Positions 48,601-59,229 of a stretch of DNA of 64,000 nucleotides are shown in pieces. Location of the stretch: positions 1 through 64,000 of the forward strand of contig JAIESX010000021.1 of NCBI GenBank assembly GCA_019745555.1. The letters run 5' to 3'. A model generated the notes under the pieces. That model saw nothing but the letters and a program-made list of their open reading frames with translations, ran no database searches and had not been told where the DNA came from. Made by a program: the position numbers and the translations under genes. The DNA is from Burkholderiaceae bacterium. GTDB taxonomy: Bacteria; Pseudomonadota; Gammaproteobacteria; Burkholderiales; Burkholderiaceae_C. How positions within the stretch are numbered: position 1 is the stretch's first letter; each line of letters begins with the position of its first letter.

Positions 48601-49404
48601 CTACTGCACGAGCGGGGTGTCTGCGGCGTCCAGTTCCACGCCTTCGATCTCGGCCTGGCCGGCCAGCAGGGCCAGGTACTGGCGCAGCGCGGTGACATAG
48701 CTTTGCTGGCGCAGCGTCATGGCGATGGCGCCGTGCACGGCCTCGAAGGGCTGGTCGGTGCCGGCCTCGCGCTGCTGCACCTCCACCACGTGCAGGCCGA
48801 AGCGGCTGTGCACCAGGCGCGGCAGCACGCCCACGTCGCTCTGGCCGAAGATCTCGCGCGCGAACTCGGGCGCGCAGTCCTGGGCCGTGAGCCAGCCCAG
48901 CGCGCCGCCCTCGGCGCCGCTGGGGCAGTTGGAGAGCTCGCGGGCGGTGGCGGCAAAGGGGTCACCCGTGCCGTCGTGGCTGCGCACGTCGAGCAGGGCG
49001 TGCTCGGCGCGGCGGCGCAATGCCACCACGTCCACGCCCGGTGTGACGGCAAAGAGGATGTGGCGTACCAGCGCCCGCTCGCCGATGCAGTAGCGCGCGG
49101 CATGGGCTGCGTGGTGGCGGCGGCAGGCCTCTTCCGAGGGTTCGGGGATCTGCAGGCATTGCTCCAGCAGCGCCTCGATGGCTCCAGTGGCGGCTTCGCC
49201 GGGGATGCCATCCAGCGGCATGTCATCCGCGGCCAGCAGGCCGGCACGTTGCGCGGCCTGGCGCAGCAACTCGGTGCAGGCGCGCTGGCGCAACTCGTCT
49301 TCGCCCGGCGTCTCGCCGGGGGCGTGCAGGGCCACGCCATTGACATGGGCCAGGGTCACGGCCGTGTCGGCACAGCCGCAGCTCGGTGAGCAGGGGGTCT
49401 TCAT
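48601..49404 (-). CDS. parvulin-type peptidyl-prolyl isomerase of the nar operon
   Basis: A 267-residue PpiC/NifM-like isomerase. The parvulin domain covers about residues 105-225 ([42 protein letters not shown]). The N-terminus is Cys-rich ([13 protein letters not shown]) and has no signal peptide, so it probably works in the cytoplasm on NarGHI or its cofactor-loaded intermediates, as the equivalent gene behind narI in pseudomonads suggests. The start overlaps the narI stop by four bases. Confidence 0.85.
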   Translation of the reverse strand: MKTPCSPSCGCADTAVTLAHVNGVALHAPGETPGEDELRQRACTELLRQAAQRAGLLAADDMPLDGIPGEAATGAIEALLEQCLQIPEPSEEACRRHHAAHAARYCIGERALVRHILFAVTPGVDVVALRRRAEHALLDVRSHDGTGDPFAATARELSNCPSGAEGGALGWLTAQDCAPEFAREIFGQSDVGVLPRLVHSRFGLHVVEVQQREAGTDQPFEAVHGAIAMTLRQQSYVTALRQYLALLAGQAEIEGVELDAADTPLVQ

Positions 49405-50126
49405 ACGCGGGCTCCCGGCTGGTTGTGGCCGGCCGGCACGTTGAGCCGGCGGCTGCGCACCAGCTGGTAGGGCCGGGCCAGATAGGCCACGGTGGCAAAG
49501 CCGCTCCAGACGTGCACGAGGCGCGTGAAGGGGAAGATCAGGAAGATGCTCATGCCCAGGAACATGTGCGCCTTGAAGACCCAGCCCGCGTCGGCCAGCA
49601 GCTCCACGGCGCCGCCGCGGAAGGTGACGATGCGCTGGGCCCACTCGGCGAGCTTGAGCATCATGCTGCCGTCCAGGTGCTGGGCCGAGAGCGGGATGGT
49701 GGCCAGGCCGAGGGCGAACTGCAGCCAGAGCAGGAGCAGCAGCACGATGTCGCTGGTCTTGCTGGTCGCGCGGATGCGCGGCTCGAAGAGGCGGCGGTGC
49801 AGCAGCAGGGTGACACCGATGAAGCCCAGCACGCCGAAGATGCCGCCCGAGACCATGGCCAGCAGCTGCTTGGCGCCAGCCGTCATGAAGGGCTCGTAGA
49901 CGAAGTGAGGCGTGAGCATGCCCACGGTGTGGCCGAAGAAGAGGAAGAGGATGCCGATGTGGAAGAGGTTGCTGCCCCAGCGCAGCTGGCCGGCCTTGAG
50001 CAGCTGCGAGGAATCGCTTTTCCAGGTGTACTGGTCGCGGTCGAAGCGGATCAGGCTGCCCAGCAGAAACACCGTGAGGCAGATGTAGGGATAGATCCCA
50101 AAGACGAACTGGTTGATGTAGCTCAT
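49401..50126 (-). CDS. narI: respiratory nitrate reductase gamma subunit
   Basis: A 241-residue integral membrane cytochrome b that oxidises quinol and passes electrons to NarH. Five membrane helices are visible; heme-ligand histidines lie in the [19 protein letters not shown] segment and near the C-terminus ([16 protein letters not shown]). Length and order match NarI (E. coli 225). Start [10 protein letters not shown] is preceded by GGAG and is one base from the narJ stop. Confidence 0.95.
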   Translation of the reverse strand: MSYINQFVFGIYPYICLTVFLLGSLIRFDRDQYTWKSDSSQLLKAGQLRWGSNLFHIGILFLFFGHTVGMLTPHFVYEPFMTAGAKQLLAMVSGGIFGVLGFIGVTLLLHRRLFEPRIRATSKTSDIVLLLLLWLQFALGLATIPLSAQHLDGSMMLKLAEWAQRIVTFRGGAVELLADAGWVFKAHMFLGMSIFLIFPFTRLVHVWSGFATVAYLARPYQLVRSRRLNVPAGHNQPGARV

Positions 50127-50127
50127 T

Positions 50128-50808
50128 TCACACTCCTTGCGCCGCCCCGGCGGCGGTCTTCCTGACGATGCGCACCGGCTGGGGCTGGCCGGGCCTGGCC
50201 TGGCCTTCGGTGGAGCAGCCGCCGAAGACGGCGGGCTCTTCCCAGCTTTCGTCGAGCGGCGGCTCCTCGGCGACCTTGACGGCCTGGGCCTTTTCACCGG
50301 CGATTTCCAGCAGCGCGCCCAGCACGCTGGCGTAGGCGCTCTCGCGCTTGACCAGGGCACTGAAGATGGCGTTGAGGATGTGGGTCATTTCCCCGAGGAA
50401 GGCACGCGCCTCCCTGGCCGGCTGGGTGGAGACGAACTCCAGCACCACGGGCAGGTAGTCGGGCAGCTCGCCTTCGGCGAGATACAGGCCGGCCTTCTCG
50501 TAGGTCTGGGCCAGGTCGATCATGGCCGGGCCGCGGTCGCGGCTGTCACCATGCACATGCTCGAAGAGGTGCAGCGAAGTGCTGCGGCCGCGGTCGAAGA
50601 GCTGTACGTAGTCGGCTTCCATCTCGATCGGGTCGCGCACGCGCATGGACTTGAGCAGCGCGTCCAGTTCGCCCAGGCGGGCGGCGCCCAAGGCCTGTTC
50701 GCTGTGCAGCGCGGCGCTGAGGTCGCCCAGGTGGCCACGCAGCTCGGCGTCGGGGTAGGACAGCAGGCGTGCGAGCACGCGCAGGGTCAGGGTGGCGGGG
50801 TTGCTCAT
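50128..50808 (-). CDS. narJ: nitrate reductase molybdenum cofactor assembly chaperone
   Basis: A 226-residue cytoplasmic chaperone of the TorD/NarJ family, needed for cofactor insertion into NarG but not part of the enzyme. [45 protein letters not shown] and FGGCSTEGQ are NarJ signatures. Start at MSNPATLTL; two bases separate it from narH. A proline-rich tail follows the domain. Confidence 0.94.
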   Translation of the reverse strand: MSNPATLTLRVLARLLSYPDAELRGHLGDLSAALHSEQALGAARLGELDALLKSMRVRDPIEMEADYVQLFDRGRSTSLHLFEHVHGDSRDRGPAMIDLAQTYEKAGLYLAEGELPDYLPVVLEFVSTQPAREARAFLGEMTHILNAIFSALVKRESAYASVLGALLEIAGEKAQAVKVAEEPPLDESWEEPAVFGGCSTEGQARPGQPQPVRIVRKTAAGAAQGV

Positions 50809-50810
50809 GA

Positions 50811-52334
50811 TCAGACTCCTGCCTTGATGGGAATGGTTCTGCGTTTGCCGCTGCCAAAGAGGCTGGTCTCCGTGCTGCCTTCGGAACAGCCGTTGCCGAA
50901 GGAGAAGCCGCAGCCGCCGCGCACGTCGAAGGTGTTCTCGGCGTACTCGCGGTGGGTGCTGGGGATGACGAAGCGGTCTTCGTAGTTGGCGATGGCCATG
51001 ATCTGGTACATGTCCTCCACCTCGTCCTTGCTCATCTGCACCTGGGCCAGCACCTCGGTGTTCTCGCGCTGGTCCACGTGCTTGTCGCGCTGGTAGGCGC
51101 GCATGGCCAGCATGCGCTCCAGCGCACGCTCCACGGGCATGGTGTTGCCGGCGGTCAGCAGATTGGCCAGGTACTTGACCGGAATGCGCAGCTGCTTGAC
51201 GTCCGGGATCTGGCCGTTGACGCCCACGTGGCCCGCATTGGCCGCAGCCGTGATGGGCGAGAGCGGCGGCACGTACCAGACCATGGGCAGGGTGCGGTAC
51301 TCGGGGTGCAGGGGCAGGGCCACCTTCCACTCCACGGCCATCTTGTAGACCGGGCTCTTGCGGGCGGCTTCCATCCACGCATCGGGGATGCCGTCCTTGC
51401 GCGCCTGCTCGATCACCTGCGGGTCGTTGGGGTCGAGGAAGATGTCGAGCTGGGCGTCGTAGAGGTCACGGTCGTGCTCCACGCTGGCTGCTTCCTGGAT
51501 GCGGTCGGCGTCATAGAGCAGCACGCCGAGGTAGCGGATGCGGCCCACGCAGGTCTCGGAGCACACGGTGGGCTGGCCGGCCTCGATGCGCGGGTAGCAG
51601 AAGATGCACTTCTCGGCCTTACCCGATTCCCAGTTGTAGTAGATCTTCTTGTAGGGGCAGCCGCTGACGCACATGCGCCAGCCGCGGCACTTGTCCTGGT
51701 CGATCAGCACGATGCCGTCTTCCTCGCGCTTGTAGATCGAGCCCGAGGGGCACGAGGCCACACAGGCCGGGTTCAGGCAGTGCTCGCACAGGCGCGGCAG
51801 GTACATCATGAAGGTGTTCTCGAACTGGCCGTAGATGTCCTTCTGCACATCCTCGAAGTTCTGGTCCTTGCTGCGCTTGCTGAACTCGCCGCCCAGGATC
51901 TCTTCCCAGTTCGGGCCCCACTCGATCTTCTCCATGCGCTGGCCCGTGATCAGGCTGCGCGGGCGGGCCGTGGGCGCGGCCTTCATCTCGGGCGCAGACT
52001 GCAGGTGGTCGTAGTCGAAGGTGAAGGGCTCGTAGTAGTCGTCGATCTGCGGCAGGTTGGGGTTGGCAAAGATCTTCATCAGGAGCTTCCACTTGGCCCC
52101 CTGGCGCGGTTCGATGCTGCCGTTGGCCTTGCGAACCCAGCCGCCGTTCCACTTGTCCTGGTTCTCCCATTCCTTGGGGTAGCCGATGCCGGGTTTGGTC
52201 TCGACGTTGTTGAACCAGGCGTATTCCATGCCCTTGCGGCTGGTCCAGACGTTCTTGCAGGTGACCGAACAGGTGTGGCAGCCGATGCACTTGTCCAGGT
52301 TCAGCACCATGCCGATTTGTGCGCGGATTTTCAT
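50811..52334 (-). CDS. narH: respiratory nitrate reductase beta subunit
   Basis: A 507-residue iron-sulfur subunit carrying electrons from NarI to NarG. Four clusters are indicated: CIGCHTCSVTCKNVW near residue 16, CEHCLNPACVASCP, CRGWRMCVSGCP (Trp replacing one Cys, the [3Fe-4S] site) and CIFCYPRIEAGQPTVCSETC. Starts at MKIRAQIGMV behind AAGGAG. Length and motif order match the family. Confidence 0.96.
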   Translation of the reverse strand: MKIRAQIGMVLNLDKCIGCHTCSVTCKNVWTSRKGMEYAWFNNVETKPGIGYPKEWENQDKWNGGWVRKANGSIEPRQGAKWKLLMKIFANPNLPQIDDYYEPFTFDYDHLQSAPEMKAAPTARPRSLITGQRMEKIEWGPNWEEILGGEFSKRSKDQNFEDVQKDIYGQFENTFMMYLPRLCEHCLNPACVASCPSGSIYKREEDGIVLIDQDKCRGWRMCVSGCPYKKIYYNWESGKAEKCIFCYPRIEAGQPTVCSETCVGRIRYLGVLLYDADRIQEAASVEHDRDLYDAQLDIFLDPNDPQVIEQARKDGIPDAWMEAARKSPVYKMAVEWKVALPLHPEYRTLPMVWYVPPLSPITAAANAGHVGVNGQIPDVKQLRIPVKYLANLLTAGNTMPVERALERMLAMRAYQRDKHVDQRENTEVLAQVQMSKDEVEDMYQIMAIANYEDRFVIPSTHREYAENTFDVRGGCGFSFGNGCSEGSTETSLFGSGKRRTIPIKAGV

Positions 52335-52345
52335 GGTCTTCTCCT

Positions 52346-55300
52346 TCAGGCGGTGGTGCGGGCGGTGGCGGTAGGCTCGTCGTCAAGCCAGTCGATCTTG
52401 TTCATCTTGCGCACTACGACGAATTCGTCGCGGTTGGTGCCGATGGTCCCGTAGTAGTTAAAGCCGTAGCTGAACTGCGCGTAGCCGCCGATCATGTGCG
52501 TGGGCTTGAGCACGATGCGCGTGACGGAGTTGTGGATGCCGCCGCGTGCACCGGTGATCTCCGAGCCCGGGGTGTTGATGATCTTCTCCTGCGCGTGGTA
52601 CATCATGACCATGCCCGGGTTGACGCGCTGGCTCACCACCGCCCGCGCCGCGATGGCGCCGTTGATGTTGAACAGCTCGACCCAGTCGTTGTCCACGATG
52701 CCAGCGCTCTTGGCGTCGTCCTCGCTGAGCCAGATCACCGGACCACCGCGATTGAGCGTGAGCATCATCAGGTTGTCGCTGTAGGTGCTGTGGATCCCCC
52801 ACTTCTGGTGCGGCGTGATGAAGTTCAGCAGGATCTCGGTGTTGCCGTTGGACTTCACGCCGTGGATGCCCGCCGTGGTCTTGAGGTCCACGGGCGGCTT
52901 GTAGCTGGACAGGTTCTCGCCGAAAGCCGTCATCCAGGGGTGGTCCAGGTAGAACTGCTGGCGGCCCGTGAGGGTGCGCCACGGGATCAGCTCGTGCACG
53001 TTGGTGTAGCCGGCGTTGTAGGACACGGTCTCGCTCTCGATGCCGCTCCAGGTGGGGCTGGAGATGATCTTGCGCGGCTGGGCCTGGATGTCGCGGAAGC
53101 GGATCTTCTCGTCCTCGCGGTACAGGGCCAGGTGGGTGTGGTCGCGGCCGGTCTGCTTGCCCAGCGCTTCCCAGGCCTTGACGGCGACATGGCCGTTGGT
53201 CTCGGGCGCCAGCTGCAGCACCACTTCGCAGGCGTCGATGTCGCTCTCGATCTTCGGCATGCCGCAGGTGGCGCCCTCGGCGCGGACGACGCCGTTGAGT
53301 TCGCCGAGCTGCTTGACCTCGACCTGGGTGTTCCAGGCGATGCCCTTGCCGCCATTGCCCACCTTGCCCATCAGCGGCCCCAGGGCCGTGAAGCGTTTGT
53401 AGAGGTTGGGGTAGTCGCGCTCGACCACCATCATGTTCGGCGCGGTCTTGCCGGGGATGAGGTCGCACTCGCCCTTCTTCCATTCCTTGACGCCGAAGGG
53501 CTGGGCCAGCTCGGCGGGAGAGTCGTGCATCAGCGGGGACAGCACCATCTCGCGCTCCACCCCCAGGTGGCCCACGCAGAGCTCGCTGAACTTCTTGGCG
53601 AAGCCCTTGTAGATGTCCCAGTCGCTCCTGCTCTGCCAGGCCGGATCCACGGCGGTGGACAGCGGGTGGATGAAGGGGTGCATGTCGCTGGTGTTGAGGT
53701 CGTTCTTCTCGTACCAGGTGGCCGTGGGCAGCACGATGTCCGAGTACAGGCAGGTGGTGCTCATGCGGAAGTCCAGCGTGACCAGCAGGTCCAGCTTGCC
53801 CTCGGGCGCCTGCTCGTGCCAGACCACTTCCTCGGGCTTGGCCTCGTCATGGCCCAGGTCCTTGCCCTGCACGCCGTGGGCCGTGCCCAGCAGGTGCTTG
53901 AGGAAGTACTCGTGGCCCTTGCCGGAAGAGCCCAGCAGGTTGGAGCGCCAGACGAACATATTGCGCGGCCAGTTGGCCGGGTGGTCCGGGTCCTCGCAGC
54001 TCATCTTGAGCGTGCCGTCCTTCAGGCCCTTGACCGTGTAGTCCTTGGGGTCCATGCCGGCGGCGGTGGCGTCCTTCACGATCTGCATCGGGTTAGTCTG
54101 CAGCTGCGGGGCGCTGGGCAGCCAGCCCATGCGTTCGGCACGCACGTTGTAGTCGATCATGCTGCCGCCGAAAGCCTTCTTGTCGGCCAGCGGTGAGAGC
54201 ACCTCGCCCATGGTCAGCTTCTCGTAGCGCCACTGGTCGGTGTGGGCGTAGAAGAAGCTGGTGCTGTTCTGCTGGCGCGGCGGGCGGATCCAGTCCAGCG
54301 CGAAGGCCAGGGCCGTCCAGCCGGTCTGCGGACGCAGCTTCTCCTGGCCCACATAGTGCGCCCAGCCGCCACCGCTCTTGCCGATGCAGCCGCAGAGCAT
54401 CAGCATGTTGATGATGCCGCGGTAGTTCATGTCGCTGTGGTACCAGTGGTTCATGGCGGCGCCGATGATGACCATGGACTTGCCCTGGGTCTTGTCGGCG
54501 TTCTCGGCGAACTGGCGCGCCACGGTGAGCAGCTGCTGGCGCGGCACGCCGGTGATCTTCTCCTGCCAGGCCGGGGTGTAGGGCGTGTTCTCGTCGTAGT
54601 TCTGCGCGGCGTTCTCGCCGGGCAGGCCGCGGGCCACGCCCAGGTTGGCCGCCTGCAGGTCGAAGACCGTGGCGACCAGGGCCTCGCGCTTCTCGCCTTC
54701 CTTGCCCAGGCTGATGCGCGTCACCGGCACGGTGCGCAGCATCACGCCGCTGCCGCCGGCGCCGCCGGTGTTGTTGGGAAAGTGCTCGTGTTCGATGCCG
54801 CCGAAGTAGGGGAAGGCCACCTGTGCCGTCTGCGGCGTGGGCGTGGCTTCCATGGCCGAGAGGCGCAGCTTCACCGTGCCGCCATGGCGGGCTTCCTTGT
54901 CCTCGAGGTTCCATTGGCCGGCGTCGGCGCGGCCCTCGGGGCCCCAGCGGAAGCCGATCGAACCCTGGGGCAGCACGACCTTGCCGTCTTCATTGATGGC
55001 CACGGTTTTCCACTCGGGGTTGTTGGCCTGGCCCAGCTTGCCGTTGAAATCGCTGGCGCGCACATAGCGGTCGGGCACCAGCACGGTCTTGCCGTCCGGC
55101 GTCTGTTGTTCCTTGAGCATGACCAGCATGGGCAGGTCGGTGTAGCGGCGCGCGTAGTCGTCGAAGTAGGCGCTGCGCTTGTCGAAGTAGAACTCCTTCA
55201 TGATCACGTGGCACATGGCCACGGCCATGGCGGCGTCCGTGCCCTGCTTGGGATGCATCCAGATGTCGGCCAGCTTGGAGATCTCGGCGTAGTCGGGCGT

Positions 55301-56140
55301 GACGGCCACGGTCTTGGCGCCCTTGTAGCGCACCTCGGTGAAGAAGTGGGCGTCGGGCGTGCGCGTCTGCGGTACGTTGGAGCCCCAGGCGATGATGTAG
55401 GTGGAGTTGTACCAGTCGGCCGACTCGGGGACGTCGGTCTGCTCGCCCCAGATCTGCGGGCTGGCCGGTGGCAGGTCGCAGTACCAGTCGTAGAAGCTCA
55501 TGCAGACACCGCCCAGCAAAGAGAGGTAACGCGAGCCGGCAGCGTAGGACACCATGGACATGGCGGGGATGGGCGAAAAGCCGATCACGCGGTCCGGGCC
55601 GTGCTTCTTGACGGTGTAGATGTTCGCGGCCGCGATCATCTCGTTGACCTCGTCCCAGCTCGAGCGCACGAAACCGCCCAGGCCGCGTACGCTCTGGTAT
55701 TCCTTGCGCTTGGCATTGCTCTCGGCGATGGAGGCCCAGGCTTCCACCGGGCCGTGGGTCAGGCGGGCTTCGCGCCAGAGCTTGAGCAGGCGGCCGCGCA
55801 CCATGGGGTACTTGACGCGGTTGGCGGAATACAGGTACCAGCTGTAGCTGGCGCCGCGCGCGCAGCCGCGCGGCTCGTGGTTGGGCATGTCCCAGCGCGT
55901 GCGCGGGTAGTCGGTCTGCTGGGTTTCCCAGGTGACGATGCCGCCCTTGACGTAGATCTTCCACGAGCAGGAGCCCGTGCAGTTGACGCCGTGGGTGGAG
56001 CGCACGATCTTGTCGTGCGCCCAGCGGTCGCGGTAGGCGTCTTCCCAGCTGCGGTCTTCACCGGTGGTATGGCCGTGGTCCTTGGAGAAGCTTTCGCGCG
56101 GCTGCGAGAAGTAGCTCAGGCGGTCGAGAAAATGGCTCAT
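52346..56140 (-). CDS. narG: respiratory nitrate reductase alpha subunit
   Basis: A 1264-residue catalytic subunit reducing nitrate at a Mo-bisMGD centre on the cytoplasmic face. The FS0 cluster ligands H50, C54, C58 and C93 are in place, and D222 (FYDWYCDLPP) matches the molybdenum-ligating aspartate of E. coli NarG at the same number. No Tat signal, as expected for the membrane-bound, cytoplasm-facing type. It is followed by narH after 11 bases. Confidence 0.97.
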   Translation of the reverse strand: MSHFLDRLSYFSQPRESFSKDHGHTTGEDRSWEDAYRDRWAHDKIVRSTHGVNCTGSCSWKIYVKGGIVTWETQQTDYPRTRWDMPNHEPRGCARGASYSWYLYSANRVKYPMVRGRLLKLWREARLTHGPVEAWASIAESNAKRKEYQSVRGLGGFVRSSWDEVNEMIAAANIYTVKKHGPDRVIGFSPIPAMSMVSYAAGSRYLSLLGGVCMSFYDWYCDLPPASPQIWGEQTDVPESADWYNSTYIIAWGSNVPQTRTPDAHFFTEVRYKGAKTVAVTPDYAEISKLADIWMHPKQGTDAAMAVAMCHVIMKEFYFDKRSAYFDDYARRYTDLPMLVMLKEQQTPDGKTVLVPDRYVRASDFNGKLGQANNPEWKTVAINEDGKVVLPQGSIGFRWGPEGRADAGQWNLEDKEARHGGTVKLRLSAMEATPTPQTAQVAFPYFGGIEHEHFPNNTGGAGGSGVMLRTVPVTRISLGKEGEKREALVATVFDLQAANLGVARGLPGENAAQNYDENTPYTPAWQEKITGVPRQQLLTVARQFAENADKTQGKSMVIIGAAMNHWYHSDMNYRGIINMLMLCGCIGKSGGGWAHYVGQEKLRPQTGWTALAFALDWIRPPRQQNSTSFFYAHTDQWRYEKLTMGEVLSPLADKKAFGGSMIDYNVRAERMGWLPSAPQLQTNPMQIVKDATAAGMDPKDYTVKGLKDGTLKMSCEDPDHPANWPRNMFVWRSNLLGSSGKGHEYFLKHLLGTAHGVQGKDLGHDEAKPEEVVWHEQAPEGKLDLLVTLDFRMSTTCLYSDIVLPTATWYEKNDLNTSDMHPFIHPLSTAVDPAWQSRSDWDIYKGFAKKFSELCVGHLGVEREMVLSPLMHDSPAELAQPFGVKEWKKGECDLIPGKTAPNMMVVERDYPNLYKRFTALGPLMGKVGNGGKGIAWNTQVEVKQLGELNGVVRAEGATCGMPKIESDIDACEVVLQLAPETNGHVAVKAWEALGKQTGRDHTHLALYREDEKIRFRDIQAQPRKIISSPTWSGIESETVSYNAGYTNVHELIPWRTLTGRQQFYLDHPWMTAFGENLSSYKPPVDLKTTAGIHGVKSNGNTEILLNFITPHQKWGIHSTYSDNLMMLTLNRGGPVIWLSEDDAKSAGIVDNDWVELFNINGAIAARAVVSQRVNPGMVMMYHAQEKIINTPGSEITGARGGIHNSVTRIVLKPTHMIGGYAQFSYGFNYYGTIGTNRDEFVVVRKMNKIDWLDDEPTATARTTA

Positions 56141-56170
56141 GTCAGGCCTCCTAGAAATGTGTTGTGACGC

Positions 56171-57811
56171 TCAGGGGTTCTTCACGTAGGCATTCGCGCG
56201 CAGGTAGAACCACCAGTTCAGCACCAGGCACAGGGCGTAGAAGACGGCGAAGCCGTAGAAGGCGTACTGGGGCGTGCCGGCCTTGATCTGGGCGCCGATC
56301 ACCACGGGTGCCACGAAGGCGCCGTAGGCCGCCACGGCCGAGGTCCAGCCCAGCACGGGGCCGGCCTGCTGGCGGTCGAAGATCACGGCGATGGTGCGGA
56401 AGGTGGAGCCGTTGCCGATGCCGGTGGCCGTGAACAGCACCACGAAGAGCAGCATGAAGGTCAGGAAGTACTGCTCGGGCGTGGCCGACTGGTAGGCCTG
56501 CAGCATGATGTAGCCCACGGCGGCCGAGGCCACCACCATCACGGCCGAGATCACCTGCGTGACGATGGAGCCGCCCACCTTGTCCGAGATCCAGCCGCCG
56601 ATGGGGCGCACGGCCGCACCGACGAAGGGGCCGATCCAGGCGTAGGTCAGGGCGCTGGGTGCGTTGGGGTTCTTGGCGTGCACCCAGGCGTTGGTGGCGG
56701 CGTCGAAGGTGTGCGTGCTGCCGAAGATCACCGTGATGGACAGCGGCAGGGCCATGGAGAAACCGATGAAGCTGCCGAAGGTCACGATGTAGAGCGCCGT
56801 CATCGACCAGGTGTGCTTGTCGCGAAAAATCGCGAACTGCTTGGCAATGTTCTCCTTCATCGGGCCGAAGGCCGCGAGCTTCATGGTGAACAGCGTGGCC
56901 ACGATGATCAGCGGCATGGCCACCCACATGTTCAGCAGGCCCAGGCCCGTGGGGGCCGGCAGGTAGAGGTAGAGACCCACACCGGCCGGCAGGAAGGACA
57001 GGGTGTAGAGCCAGGTGATCTTGAGGAAGGCGCTGATCGTGCTGCCCAGGCTGTTGTCCACGTCCGGCGTCACGGTCTTGAGGTTGTTCATGCCGAACCA
57101 GCACAGCACCGACAGCGGCACCAGCGAGAGCAGCCAGGCAAAGCCCGCGTTCTGGATGAAGGTGGGCGTGCCCGCGGCGATCTTGCCGAAGATCCAGCCG
57201 CTGTCCTTGACCAGCGTCATGGGCTCACCCGCAAACGCGCCGAAGAGGCTGACCGTCATCACCAGCGGGATCACGATCTGCATGGTGGTCACGCCGAAGT
57301 TGCCCAGGCCGGCGTTCAGGCCCAGGGCCGTGCCCTGCAGGCGCTTGGGGAAGAAGGTGCCGATGTTGGACATGGAGCTGGCAAAGTTGCCGCCGCCCAC
57401 GCCCGACCACAGCGCCATGAGCTGGAACACCCATAGCGGCCACTCCGGGTGCTGCAGCGCGATGCCCGTGCCGATGGCGGGGGCCAGCAGCATGGAGGTG
57501 GTGAGGAAGATGGTGTTGCGCCCGCCGGCTAGGCGGATCAGGAAGCTGGCCGGGATGCGCATGGTGGCGCCGGCCAGGCCGGCGATGGCGGTCAGCGTGA
57601 AGAGCTCGGCCTGGCTGAAGGGAAAGCCCAGGTTGAGCATCTGCACGGTGATGATGCCCCACATGCCCCAGACCGCAAAGCCGCAGAGCAGCGCGGGCAC
57701 CGAGATCCAGAGATTGCGGTAGGCAATCTTCTTGCCCGTGTTCTCCCAGAACTGCTCGTCCTCAGGGCGCCAGTCGGTGAGCGTGGCCCCCGACGACTTG
57801 GTGGTGTTCAT
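56171..57811 (-). CDS. narK2: nitrate/nitrite transporter, NarK2-type (MFS)
   Basis: A 546-residue MFS transporter of the NarK/NNP family with about 12 membrane helices. The nitrate-signature regions are AGLAGATMRIPASF and GVGGGNFASSMSNIGTFFPKRLQG..., and AWIGPFVGAAVRPIGGWISDK in the second half. Second of two NarK genes before narG; in the known two-NarK arrangement, the two types differ in coupling (nitrate/proton symport versus nitrate/nitrite antiport). I call it NarK2 by order and by its longer sequence. Confidence 0.9.
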   Translation of the reverse strand: MNTTKSSGATLTDWRPEDEQFWENTGKKIAYRNLWISVPALLCGFAVWGMWGIITVQMLNLGFPFSQAELFTLTAIAGLAGATMRIPASFLIRLAGGRNTIFLTTSMLLAPAIGTGIALQHPEWPLWVFQLMALWSGVGGGNFASSMSNIGTFFPKRLQGTALGLNAGLGNFGVTTMQIVIPLVMTVSLFGAFAGEPMTLVKDSGWIFGKIAAGTPTFIQNAGFAWLLSLVPLSVLCWFGMNNLKTVTPDVDNSLGSTISAFLKITWLYTLSFLPAGVGLYLYLPAPTGLGLLNMWVAMPLIIVATLFTMKLAAFGPMKENIAKQFAIFRDKHTWSMTALYIVTFGSFIGFSMALPLSITVIFGSTHTFDAATNAWVHAKNPNAPSALTYAWIGPFVGAAVRPIGGWISDKVGGSIVTQVISAVMVVASAAVGYIMLQAYQSATPEQYFLTFMLLFVVLFTATGIGNGSTFRTIAVIFDRQQAGPVLGWTSAVAAYGAFVAPVVIGAQIKAGTPQYAFYGFAVFYALCLVLNWWFYLRANAYVKNP

Positions 57812-57844
57812 GGTGGTTCCTTGGAAATGGCTGTTGATCGGGTT

Positions 57845-59101
57845 TCAGCCCTTGAGGCTGAAGGCGGTGGCCTTGTCGCCCATGACCTCGGTGCGGCGCA
57901 CCTCCGTCCAGTACATCCAGATCAGCGAGACCCAGACCACGCCGTACATCAGCATGAAGGCGCTGGAACGGATGCCCGTGAAGTCCAGCAGGGCGCCGAA
58001 CAGGATGGGCAGCACGAAGCCGCCCAGGCCGCCGGCCAGGCCCACGATGCCGCTGATGGCGCCGATGTTGCCGGGGTAGTCGTCGCTGATGTACTTGAAC
58101 ACGCTGGCCTTGCCGAAGGCCCAGGCGATGCCCAGGATGAACATCAGCGCGGTGAAGACATAGACGTTGAGGCCGAAGTGGAAGGTCTTGGGGCCGTCGA
58201 GCGTGGTGACGGTGAAGTCGAACTGCGGGTAGCTCAGCAGGAAGAGGCAGATCCAGCTCACCCACATGACCCACCAGGTCACCGAGTGCGCGCCGTACTT
58301 GTCCGACAGCCAGCCGCCGATGGCGCGCAGCACGCCGCCGGGCAGCGAGAAGCAGGCCGCCAGCAGGGCCGCGGCGCGGATGTCCAGGCCGTACTCGCCC
58401 ACGTAGTACTGCACCATCCAGAGCGAGAGCGCCACATAGCCGCCGAAGACGATGCTGTAGTACTGGCAGTACTTGAGCACCTTGGGGTCCTTGAGCGCCT
58501 TGAGCTGGTCCGTGAATTTCACGTTGCTCGGCACCAGATGGGCCGGGTCGCTGTGGCTGAACAGCCAGAAGATGATGACCGTGCCCAGCATGATGGCCGC
58601 GTAGACCTGCGGCACCATGGTCCAGCCGAAAGCCACCACCAGCGCGGGCGCGATGAACTTGTTGACCGCCGCGCCGGAGTTGCCGGCGCCGTACACGCCC
58701 ATGGCGAAACCCTGGCGGTTCTTGGGGTACCAGCGCGCCACATAGGGCGTGCCCACCGAGAAGGAGCCGCCCGCCAGGCCCACGAAGAGGCCGATGACCA
58801 GGAAGTGCCAGTAGGCGGTGGCATAGGCCATGAGGAAGATGGCCGGCACCGTGCTGGCCATGAGGATGGCCATGACGATGCGCCCGCCGTATTTGTCCGT
58901 CCAGATGCCCAGCGGCACGCGCACCAGCGAACCCGTGAGCACCGGCATGGCCGTGAGCAGGCCGAATTCCGTCGCATTGAGGCCCAGCTGCTTCTTGATC
59001 GGGATACCGATCACGCCGAACATCATCCACACCATGAAGCACACGGTGAAGGCCAGCGTGCTGACGATCAGCACCGAGAGGGCTTGTCTGTTCTTGTCCA
59101 T
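57845..59101 (-). CDS. narK1: nitrate transporter, NarK1-type (MFS)
   Basis: A 418-residue MFS protein with about 12 membrane helices, first gene of the nar operon. PVLTGSLVRVPLGIWTDKYGGR, GGSFSVGTPYVARWYPKNRQGFAMGVYGAGNSG and SLPGGVLRAIGGWLSDKYG are the NNP family motifs with the conserved arginines that bind nitrate. CAGGAG lies eight bases before the ATG, and the FNR-like box 129 bases upstream. narK2 follows after 33 bases. Confidence 0.92.
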   Translation of the reverse strand: MDKNRQALSVLIVSTLAFTVCFMVWMMFGVIGIPIKKQLGLNATEFGLLTAMPVLTGSLVRVPLGIWTDKYGGRIVMAILMASTVPAIFLMAYATAYWHFLVIGLFVGLAGGSFSVGTPYVARWYPKNRQGFAMGVYGAGNSGAAVNKFIAPALVVAFGWTMVPQVYAAIMLGTVIIFWLFSHSDPAHLVPSNVKFTDQLKALKDPKVLKYCQYYSIVFGGYVALSLWMVQYYVGEYGLDIRAAALLAACFSLPGGVLRAIGGWLSDKYGAHSVTWWVMWVSWICLFLLSYPQFDFTVTTLDGPKTFHFGLNVYVFTALMFILGIAWAFGKASVFKYISDDYPGNIGAISGIVGLAGGLGGFVLPILFGALLDFTGIRSSAFMLMYGVVWVSLIWMYWTEVRRTEVMGDKATAFSLKG

Positions 59102-59229
59102 CGCACAACTCCTGAGAGGTTGGATGGACTGTAGAAACCGCCACGGTTTGCCGCCATCCTCCGGAGGGAGGGGCGGGAGCCTGGGGCATCCTCCGAAAGA
59201 ACTAGGCGAATGGTTTAAGTGGCCTGGGG

